A stretch of 41,139 nucleotides of DNA. Source: DAHVFY01 sp040388665. GTDB lineage: Bacteria > Chlamydiota > Chlamydiia > Chlamydiales > Rhabdochlamydiaceae. Below, piece by piece: positions 31,138 to 39,112 of the stretch. The notes under the pieces are model-generated. The model did no database searches, was not told where the DNA came from, and saw nothing but the letters and a program-made list of their open reading frames with translations. The position numbers and the translations under genes are program-made. Position 1 is the stretch's first letter; each line of letters starts with the position of its first letter. The stretch spans positions 1 to 41,139 of the forward strand of contig JAZKBL010000004.1 in the NCBI GenBank assembly GCA_040388665.1. The letters run 5' to 3'.

Positions 31138-31388
31138 AGAATGAAGAAAGAAATTCCCGAAAGATCAGAGAAGGGATTGTTGTATCTAATAAAATGCAAA
31201 AGACGGTGACAGTGCGTGTTGAAAGAACATGCAAACATCCTCATTTTGAAAAAGTCACAATGCGCTTTAAAAAATATTATGCCCACTCAGAAAATGACGA
31301 TATTAAAATTGGGCAGCGCGTAAAAATTGTTGAAACGAGACCACTTTCCAAGCTTAAGCGCTGGAGAGTCTTGGAAATTGTAGCATAA
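31134..31388 (+). CDS. rpsQ: 30S ribosomal protein S17
   Basis: 84 residues, an OB-fold protein binding the 5' domain of 16S rRNA. RKIREGIVVSNKMQKTVTV and the signature YYAHSENDDIKIGQRVKIVE with ETRPLSKLKRWRVLEIV are conserved. It overlaps rpmC; 25 nt separate it from rplN. Confidence 0.95.
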   Translation: MKNEERNSRKIREGIVVSNKMQKTVTVRVERTCKHPHFEKVTMRFKKYYAHSENDDIKIGQRVKIVETRPLSKLKRWRVLEIVA

Positions 31389-31413
31389 TTCATAGATACG
31401 GTGTGAGAGAAAC

Positions 31414-31782
31414 ATGATCCAGCAAGAAAGTGAACTTGAAGTAGCAGATAATACCGGAGCAAAACGCGTACGTTGTTTTAAAGTCCTTGGAGGCTCTAAG
31501 CGAAGATATGCACATATCGGCGATATCATTATATGCTCTGTAAAAGAGGCCGATCCAAGAGGAACAGTGAAGAAAGGCGATGTTGTGCGCGCAGTTATTG
31601 TGCGAACAAAAAGCTATGTTCGTAGAGCTGATGGATCCTTCTTACGCTTTTATGATAATAGTTGCGTCATCATTGACGATAAGGATAATCCGCGAGGAAC
31701 TCGAATTTTTGGACCTGTGGCACGAGAAGTTCGCGACGGGGGATTTATTAAAATCAGTTCACTTGCCCCAGAAGTCATTTAA
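31414..31782 (+). CDS. rplN: 50S ribosomal protein L14
   Basis: 122 residues, the standard length. L14 lies at the subunit interface and binds RsfS. MIQQESELEVADNTGAKRVR, GDVVRAVIVRTKSYVRRADG and the C-terminal RGTRIFGPVAREVRDGGFIK with SLAPEVI are highly conserved. 9 nt before rplX. Confidence 0.97.
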   Translation: MIQQESELEVADNTGAKRVRCFKVLGGSKRRYAHIGDIIICSVKEADPRGTVKKGDVVRAVIVRTKSYVRRADGSFLRFYDNSCVIIDDKDNPRGTRIFGPVAREVRDGGFIKISSLAPEVI

Positions 31783-31791
31783 GGAAGCAAT

Positions 31792-32118
31792 ATGAGTAAA
31801 TGGATAAAAAAAGATGACAAAGTCGTCGTTATCAGCGGTAACGATCGAGGTAAAAACGGGTCTGTGCTTTCTCGCAAGGGCGATCGCATAGTTGTTCAAG
31901 GTGTCAATATACGGAAAAAACATGTTAAGAAAAAATCACGTGTTGGTTCTTCTGACATCATGGAATATGAGATGCCCGTCCATATTTCCAATGTAAGTTT
32001 GTGCAATGCAGAAGGCAAACCTATAAAAATTAAAATTAAGACTAGCGGTGAAAGCAAAACTTTGTTTTACATCGATGCAGGTAAAGAAGTCATTCATCGT
32101 CAGATCAAAAACAAGTAG
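31792..32118 (+). CDS. rplX: 50S ribosomal protein L24
   Basis: 108 residues. L24 initiates 50S assembly at the 5' end of 23S rRNA. The KOW motif is DDKVVVISGNDRGKNGSVLS (about 8-27), followed by VQGVNIRKKHVKK and PVHISNVSLCNAEGKPIKIK. GGAAG lies before the ATG. 9 nt to rplE. Confidence 0.95.
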   Translation: MSKWIKKDDKVVVISGNDRGKNGSVLSRKGDRIVVQGVNIRKKHVKKKSRVGSSDIMEYEMPVHISNVSLCNAEGKPIKIKIKTSGESKTLFYIDAGKEVIHRQIKNK

Positions 32119-32127
32119 AAGTAAACG

Positions 32128-32670
32128 ATGTCAAGGTTAAAGCAAAAATATAAGAATGAAGTTCGAAAAGCTTTGCAAGAGAAATTTGCATACGCTAATT
32201 CGATGCTAGTTCCCCAATTAAAAAAGATTGTCATCAGCATGGGGATTGCTGAAGCGATAAAAGATAAAAACGCAATTCAGGACTGCACGAAAGAGCTCGC
32301 GCTCCTTTCAGGACAGAAACCTATAGTTACGCGTTCGAAAAAATCAATTGCGAATTTTAAATTACGTGAAGGGCAAGCAGTCGGTTTAAAAGTTACATTG
32401 CGCCGTGAGCGTATGTATGATTTTATGGATCGTTTTTGCAATATCGTTTCACCCCGTATTCGCGATTTTCGCGGATTTCCCGAAAAAGGTGATGGAAGAG
32501 GGTCTTATTCGCTTGGGCTGGAAGATCAACAGATCTATCCAGAAATCAACCTTGATGAAGTAAAGAGAACTCAAGGAATGAACATTTCTTTTGTGACTTC
32601 TGCAGAAACGGACGAAGAGTGTTATGAACTTCTAAAATTATTGGGATTACCTTTTAAGAGGGCAGATTAA
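32128..32670 (+). CDS. rplE: 50S ribosomal protein L5
   Basis: 180 residues. L5 binds 5S rRNA and contacts the P-site tRNA. Typical segments: VPQLKKIVISMGIAEAIKDK, the core LSGQKPIVTRSKKSIANFKL and REGQAVGLKVTLRRERMYDF, then the IVSPRIRDFRGF block and GLEDQQIYPEINLDEV. The gene for S14 (rpsN), which follows rplE in most bacteria, is absent; the next gene is rpsH, 3 nt away. Confidence 0.97.
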   Translation: MSRLKQKYKNEVRKALQEKFAYANSMLVPQLKKIVISMGIAEAIKDKNAIQDCTKELALLSGQKPIVTRSKKSIANFKLREGQAVGLKVTLRRERMYDFMDRFCNIVSPRIRDFRGFPEKGDGRGSYSLGLEDQQIYPEINLDEVKRTQGMNISFVTSAETDEECYELLKLLGLPFKRAD

Positions 32671-32673
32671 AAC

Positions 32674-33066
32674 ATGGCACGACATGATCCAGTATCAGAT
32701 TTATTAACAAGAATCCGAAATGCTAAAGACGCAAAACATAAATATGTTGATATTGACGTCAGCAAATTGAAGTTAAGTATTCTTAAAGTTTTTCAAGATC
32801 AAGGGTTTATAGAAAATTATATCGTCAATGATGAGAAGAGACAGGTGCGTATATTTTTAAGGTATACAGAAGGAAGAAGACCTGTAATTCAGGGACTTGT
32901 AAGAAAATCAAAGCCAGGATTGCGACGCTATCTTGGATCTAAGGATATTCCAAGAGTTCTTGGCGGCATGGGAGTCGCCATCATGTCTACATCTAAAGGC
33001 ATATTGGATGGAGAAACTGCCCGTAACCATAATTTGGGCGGCGAAATATTATGTCTTATATGGTAA
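32674..33066 (+). CDS. rpsH: 30S ribosomal protein S8
   Basis: 130 residues. S8 binds the central domain of 16S rRNA. MARHDPVSDLLTRIRNAKDA is the N terminus and the C-terminal signature is GVAIMSTSKGILDGETARNH, ending GGEILCLIW. In E. coli S8 represses the spc operon through rplE mRNA; no equivalent site was identified. 27 nt to rplF. Confidence 0.97.
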   Translation: MARHDPVSDLLTRIRNAKDAKHKYVDIDVSKLKLSILKVFQDQGFIENYIVNDEKRQVRIFLRYTEGRRPVIQGLVRKSKPGLRRYLGSKDIPRVLGGMGVAIMSTSKGILDGETARNHNLGGEILCLIW

Positions 33067-33093
33067 CGATCCAGTAATAGAGAGAGGAATTTA

Positions 33094-33636
33094 ATGTCAC
33101 GACTTGGAAAATCACCTATCTCCTTGCCAAAAGGCGTGGATGTCAAAATTGCAGATGGACAGATTAAAGTGACTGGCCCGAAAGGAACACTAACATTTCC
33201 TGCTGCAGAGGGTATTAATATCAATATTGAAGATGGAAAACTGGTTGTCGTTGCTGATTCAAATGTAGAGATGCCTAGAACGCAGCACGGCCTATATCGC
33301 GCAACGATCAATAATATGGTCATCGGAGTGAGCAAAGGCTTTGAAAAAAAATTGGCGATGGTCGGCGTTGGTTATCGTGCTGCCGTTCAGGGAAATCTTT
33401 TGGATCTCCAATTAGGTTTTTCGCATCCTACCAAAATTGCTATTCCTAAAGATGTTCAAGTAGCTGTGGATAAGAGTGTTACGATTAGCATTACAGGCAT
33501 TAACAAGCAAATCGTAGGACAGTTCGCAGCTTCGGTAAGAGCAATGCGCCCCCCGGAACCTTACAAAGGAAAAGGGATTCGCTATGAAGGTGAGCGCGTA
33601 AGACATAAAGCGACTAAAGCATCAAAGGGTAAATAA
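33094..33636 (+). CDS. rplF: 50S ribosomal protein L6
   Basis: 180 residues. L6 supports the sarcin-ricin loop region and factor binding. MSRLGKSPISLPKGVDV, then GVSKGFEKKLAMVGVGYRAA and the C-terminal signature PPEPYKGKGIRYEGERVRHK are intact. GAGAGG lies 6-7 nt upstream. The C terminus has a short basic tail (ATKASKGK). Confidence 0.97.
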   Translation: MSRLGKSPISLPKGVDVKIADGQIKVTGPKGTLTFPAAEGININIEDGKLVVVADSNVEMPRTQHGLYRATINNMVIGVSKGFEKKLAMVGVGYRAAVQGNLLDLQLGFSHPTKIAIPKDVQVAVDKSVTISITGINKQIVGQFAASVRAMRPPEPYKGKGIRYEGERVRHKATKASKGK

Positions 33637-33655
33637 GGGTAATATAAGGTAACTT

Positions 33656-34015
33656 ATGGAAAGTCAAATCAAAGTCCGCAACAGACAAAGACTGAAACGT
33701 GCGATGCGCGTGAGAAAACAGGTCAAAGGCACTGCGGATAAGCCTAGACTATCAGTATATAAAACAAATGTTCATATCTCTGTGCAGCTTATCGACGATG
33801 AGAAAGGGATTACGCTTCTAAGTGCTGGAACAATGAATAAAGATATTGGTAGAAGAAAATCGAAAGAAACAGCAAGATTAGTCGGATCGAAAATCGCTGA
33901 TCTCGCAAAACAAAAACAAATCCAAAGAGTTGTTTTTGATCGTGGTCGACATAAGTACCATGGGCTTATTAAAGAGCTTGCTGGTGCAGCACGTGAAGCA
34001 GGACTGCAGTTTTAA
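33656..34015 (+). CDS. rplR: 50S ribosomal protein L18
   Basis: 119 residues, a 5S rRNA-binding protein. RNRQRLKRAMRVRKQVKGTA is the basic N terminus, followed by KPRLSVYKTNVHISVQLIDD and VVFDRGRHKYHGLIKELAGA with AREAGLQF at the end. Spacing 19 nt from rplF and 17 nt to rpsE. Confidence 0.97.
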   Translation: MESQIKVRNRQRLKRAMRVRKQVKGTADKPRLSVYKTNVHISVQLIDDEKGITLLSAGTMNKDIGRRKSKETARLVGSKIADLAKQKQIQRVVFDRGRHKYHGLIKELAGAAREAGLQF

Positions 34016-34032
34016 GTTTAAGGATATAGAAC

Positions 34033-34536
34033 ATGTCAAAGCAAAATCAGAGTCATCGTGCCGAAGAATTTGGCACCGAGTTTGAAGAAAAAGTCCTCTA
34101 CATCAACCGCTGCTCTAAAGTGGTAAAAGGTGGAAGAAAGTTTAGCTTCTCCGCGCTTATTTTAATCGGCGACGGAAAAGGTCGCGTAGGTTTTGGCTTT
34201 GCCAAAGCTAATGAAGTTTCAGACGCAATACGTAAAGGTGGCGAAGCCGCTCGAAAAAACGTTTTTAGTTTTGAAATGGAAGGAACAACCATTCCGCATG
34301 AAATTACTGTCGAATGGGATGGTGCACGTGTACTTTTGAAACCTGCTCGTGAGGGTACAGGGGTTATTGCAGGATCAAAAGTAAGAGCTGTATTAGAGCT
34401 CGGTGGAGTTAAAGATGTTGTTTCTAAAAGTTTTGGATCAAACAACCCTCTTAACCAGGTACGTGCCACTCTCAAAGCTCTTCTTGCATTAAGAAATCGA
34501 AACAAGAATCTTGAAATTAGAGGGCTCGCGACATGA
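34033..34536 (+). CDS. rpsE: 30S ribosomal protein S5
   Basis: 167 residues. S5 affects decoding accuracy and mRNA helicase action. The dsRBD-like N-terminal domain has VVKGGRKFSFSALILIGDGK and GRVGFGFAKANEVSDAIRKG, and the C-terminal domain GVIAGSKVRAVLELGGVKDV and SNNPLNQVRATLKALL. The ATG of rplO overlaps its end by 4 nt. L30 (rpmD), usually next, is absent, as in Chlamydia. Confidence 0.97.
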   Translation: MSKQNQSHRAEEFGTEFEEKVLYINRCSKVVKGGRKFSFSALILIGDGKGRVGFGFAKANEVSDAIRKGGEAARKNVFSFEMEGTTIPHEITVEWDGARVLLKPAREGTGVIAGSKVRAVLELGGVKDVVSKSFGSNNPLNQVRATLKALLALRNRNKNLEIRGLAT

Positions 34537-34991
34537 TTACTTTATCAACATTAGGCAATACTCATAGACCAACGAAAAAAGCACGTCGCGTAGGACGCGG
34601 TGTTGGTTCCAAACGGGGAAAAACGTGTGGACGTGGTGCAAAAGGTGATAAGGCCAGATCAGGTTATAAGCATCATTTTGGAAGAGAAGGTGGTCAATTG
34701 CCTTTGTATAGAAAGCTTCCTTGCCGAGGATTTGGCAATGAGCGCTTCCGCAACGAAGTTTATGCAATTAATCTTGGTAAAATTGATGAGCATTTTAACG
34801 ATGGTGATGTGGTTAATTATCAGTCTTTGAAAGACAAAAAATTGGCGCCTCGTCAGGCAACGAACGCAGTTAAAATTCTTTCTGGTGGAGAACTTACAAA
34901 AAAAGTAACCATCGAAGCACATGCATTTTCACAATGTGCAAAAGAAAAGCTTGAAAAATTGTCGATACCCTTTAAAATAGTTACGAAGTAA
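34533..34991 (+). CDS. rplO: 50S ribosomal protein L15
   Basis: 152 residues. L15 is a late assembly protein of the 50S. The Gly/Arg/Lys-rich N-terminal extension RVGRGVGSKRGKTCGRGAKG is followed by HFGREGGQLPLYRKLPCRGF and the C-terminal core VKILSGGELTKKVTIEAHAF. Translationally coupled to rpsE. A 167-bp gap to secY follows; it contains the imperfect stem GGGCATAA/TTGTGCCC near 35004-35030 and two AGGCAGAAG repeats. Confidence 0.96.
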   Translation: MITLSTLGNTHRPTKKARRVGRGVGSKRGKTCGRGAKGDKARSGYKHHFGREGGQLPLYRKLPCRGFGNERFRNEVYAINLGKIDEHFNDGDVVNYQSLKDKKLAPRQATNAVKILSGGELTKKVTIEAHAFSQCAKEKLEKLSIPFKIVTK

Positions 34992-35158
34992 CCATACCAG
35001 AACGGGGCATAAGTTTAGATTTTGTGCCCTAGATTCTTTTGTTTGATAGAAGGCAGAAGTCAAAGTGATCTGCTTGAAGTTAGGCAGAAGGGGATAATTG
35101 CAAAAAATCAAATTTATGCTTACGTTGTGGTGCCAACCTTTTATATATGTGAGTTGCG

Positions 35159-36529
35159 ATGATTGAGGGATTGAGAAAGATTTTATCCGTATCTGATCTA
35201 AAAGCGAAAATAGCTTTTACACTACTCATGCTAATTATTTGCCGGATAGGTGCCTATGTGCCAGTTCCCGGTATCAATGGACAAGCTGCTGCCGATTTGT
35301 TTAGATATGCAACAGGGGGCGGACAAAATCTGTTTCAATTGATGGATATTTTTTCGGGCGGTGCTTTTGCTCAAATGACGGTTGTGGCCCTTGGTGTGAT
35401 GCCTTATATTTCAGCCTCTATTATCATGCAATTAATGGTAGCTCTTGTGCCTTCTTTGCAGCGGGAAATTAAAGAGAATAACGATGCGGGTAGACGTAAG
35501 TTAAGTAAGTGGATACGTCTTTTAACTGTTGGTCTTGCTTTTTTTCAAGCAGGGCTTTTTGCTAAATACGCGATTAAATTGAACAGTAGTAGTCCTGGAA
35601 TTATACTTTCAGAACTTTACGATGTCCAAGCTTTTGGTATCCCGTGGCTCTTTTTCTTGATTGTGATGTCAACAATGACTGCTGGAACCATTTTGTTGAT
35701 GTGGATTGGTGAACAAATTTCTGAAAAAGGGATTGGAAATGGGATTAGCTTGATCATCACTGTGGGTATCCTCTCATCTCTTCCTACAACTTTAGGCACA
35801 GTGATTCGACAGCTAAATTTGGATTCGCAAGAACCTGGACAGTTAACGTTTTCCTCTCTTGTAGCTTTAAGTGGTGTATTTGTCTTGATTATTGTGGGCA
35901 CAATATTGATTATTCAAGGACAGAGAAAAATCCCTCTTCAATATGCAAGACGTGTGGTAGGTAGGCATGAAGTCCAAGGTGGGAGCGCCCACATCCCCTT
36001 AAAAATTAATTATGCTGGTGTGATACCGGTGATTTTTGCGTCTTCCCTCCTGATGTTTCCAGCAACATTAGGGCAATTTATGGGAACTGAGAGCTGGTTA
36101 GGTAGAGTAGCTAACATGATTTCTCCTGGTACATGGGTGTACATGACCGTTTACGTTGCATTGATTCTGTTTTTTACGTATTTTTGGACGGCAACGCAGT
36201 TTCATCCGGAGCAAATCGCTTCAGATATGAAAAAGAATGGAGCTTTTATTCCAGGGGTTCGTCAAGGAAAACCTACTCAAGATTTTCTTGAATCGTCGAT
36301 GAGTAAGATTACGCTCGTGGGAGCTGTATTTTTAGCTTTAATTGCAATTTTACCTACTGTTATAGGAAAAATGCTTGGAGTTGATGCAACTATAACTTAT
36401 TTTTTTGGCGGAACTTCCCTGTTGATTCTCGTTGGCGTTGTGTTAGATACGACAAAACAGATCGAGTCGCATCTACTCAATAAAAGATATGAAGGGTTTA
36501 TGAAAAGGGGTCGCGTACGCGGACGCTGA
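35159..36529 (+). CDS. secY: Preprotein translocase subunit SecY
   Basis: 456 residues with ten membrane helices. LMLIICRIGAYVPVPGING marks helix 1, GVMPYISASIIMQLMVALVP helix 2 and the lateral gate region, and GIGNGISLIITVGILSSLP the helix 5-6 region. RKIPLQYARRVVGRHEVQGG is the cytosolic loop with the ribosome/SecA-binding arginine, and the last helix is TSLLILVGVVLDTTKQIESH. SecY forms the protein-conducting channel with SecE and SecG, neither encoded here. The ATG at 35159 has only weak GTGAG upstream. Located between rplO and rpsM; adk, map, infA and rpmJ, often found in this stretch elsewhere, are absent. Confidence 0.97.
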   Translation: MIEGLRKILSVSDLKAKIAFTLLMLIICRIGAYVPVPGINGQAAADLFRYATGGGQNLFQLMDIFSGGAFAQMTVVALGVMPYISASIIMQLMVALVPSLQREIKENNDAGRRKLSKWIRLLTVGLAFFQAGLFAKYAIKLNSSSPGIILSELYDVQAFGIPWLFFLIVMSTMTAGTILLMWIGEQISEKGIGNGISLIITVGILSSLPTTLGTVIRQLNLDSQEPGQLTFSSLVALSGVFVLIIVGTILIIQGQRKIPLQYARRVVGRHEVQGGSAHIPLKINYAGVIPVIFASSLLMFPATLGQFMGTESWLGRVANMISPGTWVYMTVYVALILFFTYFWTATQFHPEQIASDMKKNGAFIPGVRQGKPTQDFLESSMSKITLVGAVFLALIAILPTVIGKMLGVDATITYFFGGTSLLILVGVVLDTTKQIESHLLNKRYEGFMKRGRVRGR

Positions 36530-36589
36530 TAGTTCTTGTATTTAAGGAAATCTTCTGATAAATTTTGTGGTTAAAAAAGGAATGTTCAC

Positions 36590-36958
36590 ATGCCAAGAAT
36601 AATTGGGGTAGATGTCCCAGATAAGAAGCGTTTAGAGATAGCTTTAACATATGTTTACGGAGTTGGCCGTAAGCGCTCCAACGAGATCATTGATAAACTC
36701 GGATTAGATCGAAATATGCGCGCTCATAAATTGACTGAGGATGATATTGCGAAATTAAATGAAGTCCTTCAGTCCGATTATACCGTTGAAGGCGATCTAC
36801 GTCGACAAGTTCAAAATAATATAAAGCGATTGATCAGCATCCATTCTTACCGCGGATTAAGACATCGTTTAGGGCTTCCTGTTAGAGGTCAAAGGACCCG
36901 TACAAATGCTCGCACTAGAAAAGGTAAGAGAAAAACAGTCGCTAACAAGAAGAAATAG
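36590..36958 (+). CDS. rpsM: 30S ribosomal protein S13
   Basis: 122 residues. S13 in the 30S head forms intersubunit bridges. MPRIIGVDVPDKKRLEIALT, YVYGVGRKRSNEIIDKLGL and the signature YRGLRHRLGLPVRGQRTRTN, then ARTRKGKRKTVANKKK, are intact. GGAA precedes the ATG by about 10 nt. The ribosome site of rpsK overlaps its stop codon. Confidence 0.97.
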   Translation: MPRIIGVDVPDKKRLEIALTYVYGVGRKRSNEIIDKLGLDRNMRAHKLTEDDIAKLNEVLQSDYTVEGDLRRQVQNNIKRLISIHSYRGLRHRLGLPVRGQRTRTNARTRKGKRKTVANKKK

Positions 36959-36969
36959 GAGTAGTAACC

Positions 36970-37389
36970 TTGGCTAAACAGGATACGCAGAAAACTGTCG
37001 TTAAGAAAACAGGAACGAAAGTTAGAAAAAAAATTCAACGAAATGTTCCAAGTGGAATTGTTCACGTTAAAGCAACGTTCAATAATACCATTATTGCGAT
37101 CACAGACCTCTCTGGAAATGTTATCTCTTGGGCTTCGGCGGGTAAAGTTAACTTTTCCGGATCTAGAAAATCATCCGCTTTTGCTGCAACAGTCGCTGCT
37201 CAAGATGCTGCAAAAGTTGCAATGTCTGCTGGAATGAAAGAAGTTGAAGTTAACTTAAAAGGACCTGGAGCTGGACGAGAGTCAGCAGTAAGAGGACTTC
37301 AAAGTTCTGGATTAATGATAACAATAATACGAGATAAAACGCCTGTTCCCCATAATGGATGCCGTGCTCGTAAGAGACGACGTGTCTAA
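36970..37389 (+). CDS. rpsK: 30S ribosomal protein S11
   Basis: 139 residues. S11 lines the E-site mRNA path. VHVKATFNNTIIAITDLSGN, then SWASAGKVNFSGSRKSSAFA and the signature DKTPVPHNGCRARKRRRV are intact. A TTG start (36970) is strongly supported by AGGAG at 36957-36961 with an 8-nt spacer. The N-terminal 20 residues are Lys/Thr/Gln-rich and longer than in E. coli. Confidence 0.96.
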   Translation: MAKQDTQKTVVKKTGTKVRKKIQRNVPSGIVHVKATFNNTIIAITDLSGNVISWASAGKVNFSGSRKSSAFAATVAAQDAAKVAMSAGMKEVEVNLKGPGAGRESAVRGLQSSGLMITIIRDKTPVPHNGCRARKRRRV

Positions 37390-37418
37390 TATCAGTTAAA
37401 CGCGAGAGGAGAAGATAC

Positions 37419-38505
37419 ATGGCAGTAAAGTATGGCAAGTTCGAATTGCCGACAAAAATTAAAATTGATGAAAATACGAAAAAGGCGACTTTTACACGAT
37501 TTATCGCGGAGCCTTTTGAACGTGGGTTTGGACACACTGTAGGTAATGCGCTTCGTAGGGTTATGCTAACTGCGATGGAATCACCAGCCATCATTTCTGT
37601 GCGTATTGAGGGTGTTCCCCATGAGTATATGGCAGTTGAGGGGATTATTGAAGATATGACGCATATAGTACTTAATTTAAAAGGTGCTTTGTTGCGCAAA
37701 CTTCCTATGGATGATGNNNNNNNNNNTTGTAAGTAAAATTTTAGAGATTACAGCTGATCTTATTGATAAGAATGGCGGTCAATATCCAGTAACTTTAAAA
37801 GACCTTGTTGATGAGAGGGATTTTGAAGTTGTAAATCCTGGTTTAGTGGTTTTTAATGTCACAAAACCTATGACGAGAAAAGTTGATTTAAAGGTTGCTA
37901 TTGGTAGAGGTTACGTTCCTTCAGAAAGACACGTTATCCCCGATAAGGTTGTTGACGAAATCGTCATCGATTCAGCATTTTCTCCTGTGCGGCTCGTTAA
38001 TTATTACGTAGAAAATACCCGCGTTGGTCAAGATACTGACTATGATAGACTGATTTTAGAAGTACAGACAGATGGTAGGGTGACGCCTGAAGAAGCTTTG
38101 TCTTTTTCAACACAGATCGGCATATTGCACTTGCAGGTTTTTGAACAATTGAAATTTTTATCTATTTCTTTTGACAAAGGAGAAATGGAGTCAAATACAG
38201 ACCGTGACGCGCTCATGGCAAAACTTGCTCTTAAGATCAATGAAATTGAATTATCGGTCCGTTCTACGAATTGCTTGGCCGGTGCTAATATTGATACGAT
38301 TGCAGAACTCGTTATTATGCCTGAGTCTGAGATGTTGAAATTCCGGAATTTTGGTAAAAAATCTCTGAATGAGATTAAAGCGAAATTGGAAGAAATGGGT
38401 CTTTATCTAGGCATGGATTTAAATAAATTTGGCATTACTAGAGATAATGTGAAATCGCTGGTTACACAATATCTTAATGAAAAAGCAGGAATGGAAATAA
38501 TATGA
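37419..38505 (+). CDS. rpoA: RNA polymerase alpha subunit (interrupted by a 10-N assembly gap)
   Basis: The N-terminal domain, for alpha dimerisation and polymerase assembly, includes FIAEPFERGFGHTVGNALRR and SPAIISVRIEGVPHEYMAVE. It breaks off at KLPMDD, where ten Ns occur (37717-37726). The coding sequence resumes at VSKILEITADLIDKNGG and runs through IGRGYVPSERHVI, SPVRLVNYYVENTRVGQDTD and GRVTPEEALSFSTQIG. The C-terminal domain has ELSVRSTNCLAGANIDTIAE and LKFRNFGKKSLNEIKAKLEE. With exactly 10 bases the two halves are in different frames; the true gap must be a multiple of 3. GAGGAG lies before the ATG. The stop overlaps the rplQ ATG (ATGA). The gene is probably intact in the organism. 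Confidence 0.95.
37717..37726. other. Assembly gap of 10 N inside rpoA
   Basis: Ten undetermined bases separate codon 99 of rpoA from its continuation. Since the reading frame is conserved on both sides, the missing sequence should be 3n long, so the count of 10 is a placeholder or conceals an indel. Confidence 0.99.
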
Positions 38506-38930
38506 GGCATCGTAAGCATACATTTAAAATCGGACGAACAGCTTCTCATCGTAGATGCATGATTGCAAACATGCTGAAATCGTTGATTGAACATGAAAGA
38601 ATCGAGACTACGGTAACGAAAGCAAAAGAATTAAGACGTCATGCTGATCGGATGATCACTTTGGCAAAGAAAAACACTCTCGCAAGCAAAAGAAAAGCTA
38701 TTGCGGAGCTGATGATCACATTTAATTCGCTCACATCAAAAGAAGCTCGGGATGCCAAAGCGGGAGATGAAAGTGCGTATAATGGTGATCGTAAAGTGAT
38801 TAAAAAGCTTTTTGGAGGGTTATCTGAGCGTTTCGCCGAACGTCAAGGTGGTTACACGCGTATTATCCAGAAAGGTAATCGTGTCGGAGATAATGCTTCT
38901 ACGTGTTACATAGAGTATTTACCTCTGTAA
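38502..38930 (+). CDS. rplQ: 50S ribosomal protein L17
   Basis: 142 residues. L17 lies near the exit tunnel. MRHRKHTFKIGRTASHRRC and the signature IANMLKSLIEHERIETTVTK, followed by KAKELRRHADRMITLAK, are intact; the C-terminal part ends YTRIIQKGNRVGDNASTCYI. It overlaps rpoA by 4 nt and is the last gene of the operon, followed by a strong stem-loop. Confidence 0.97.
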   Translation: MRHRKHTFKIGRTASHRRCMIANMLKSLIEHERIETTVTKAKELRRHADRMITLAKKNTLASKRKAIAELMITFNSLTSKEARDAKAGDESAYNGDRKVIKKLFGGLSERFAERQGGYTRIIQKGNRVGDNASTCYIEYLPL

Positions 38931-38938
38931 ATGAGCAA

Positions 38939-38970
38939 CTCCCCTCTTACGAGGGGAGAAGCAGATTTTT
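38939..38970 (+). terminator. Stem-loop after rplQ, probable terminator
   Basis: CTCCCCTC (38939-38946), loop TTAC, GAGGGGAG (38951-38958): a perfect 8-bp GC-rich stem. A run of five T follows only after AAGCAGA, so termination by the U-tract alone may be inefficient, but the site ends the ribosomal operon. Confidence 0.7.
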
Positions 38971-39084
38971 CCTCTAGTTTTAATTTTTTTTGTGTTGTAT
39001 CCTGTGTCTATCACCCCGAGAATGCATGGTGTGCGTTAGGTTGCTAGAAGCTCTTGCTTGCTTAAGCGGGGGCGTTCATGGTGG

Positions 39085-39109
39085 CCCTTACTAACTCTTA
39101 AGGGAGGAG
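39085..39109 (+). promoter_or_regulatory. gapA ribosome binding site inside a small stem-loop
   Basis: The gapA leader ends with AGGGAGGAG (39101-39109), an excellent Shine-Dalgarno. CCCTTA (39085-39090) pairs with TAAGGG (39099-39104), which overlaps the beginning of that site. The stem could partly mask ribosome binding. The remainder of the 182-bp rplQ-gapA gap contains no gene. Confidence 0.35.
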
Positions 39110-39112
39110 AAG

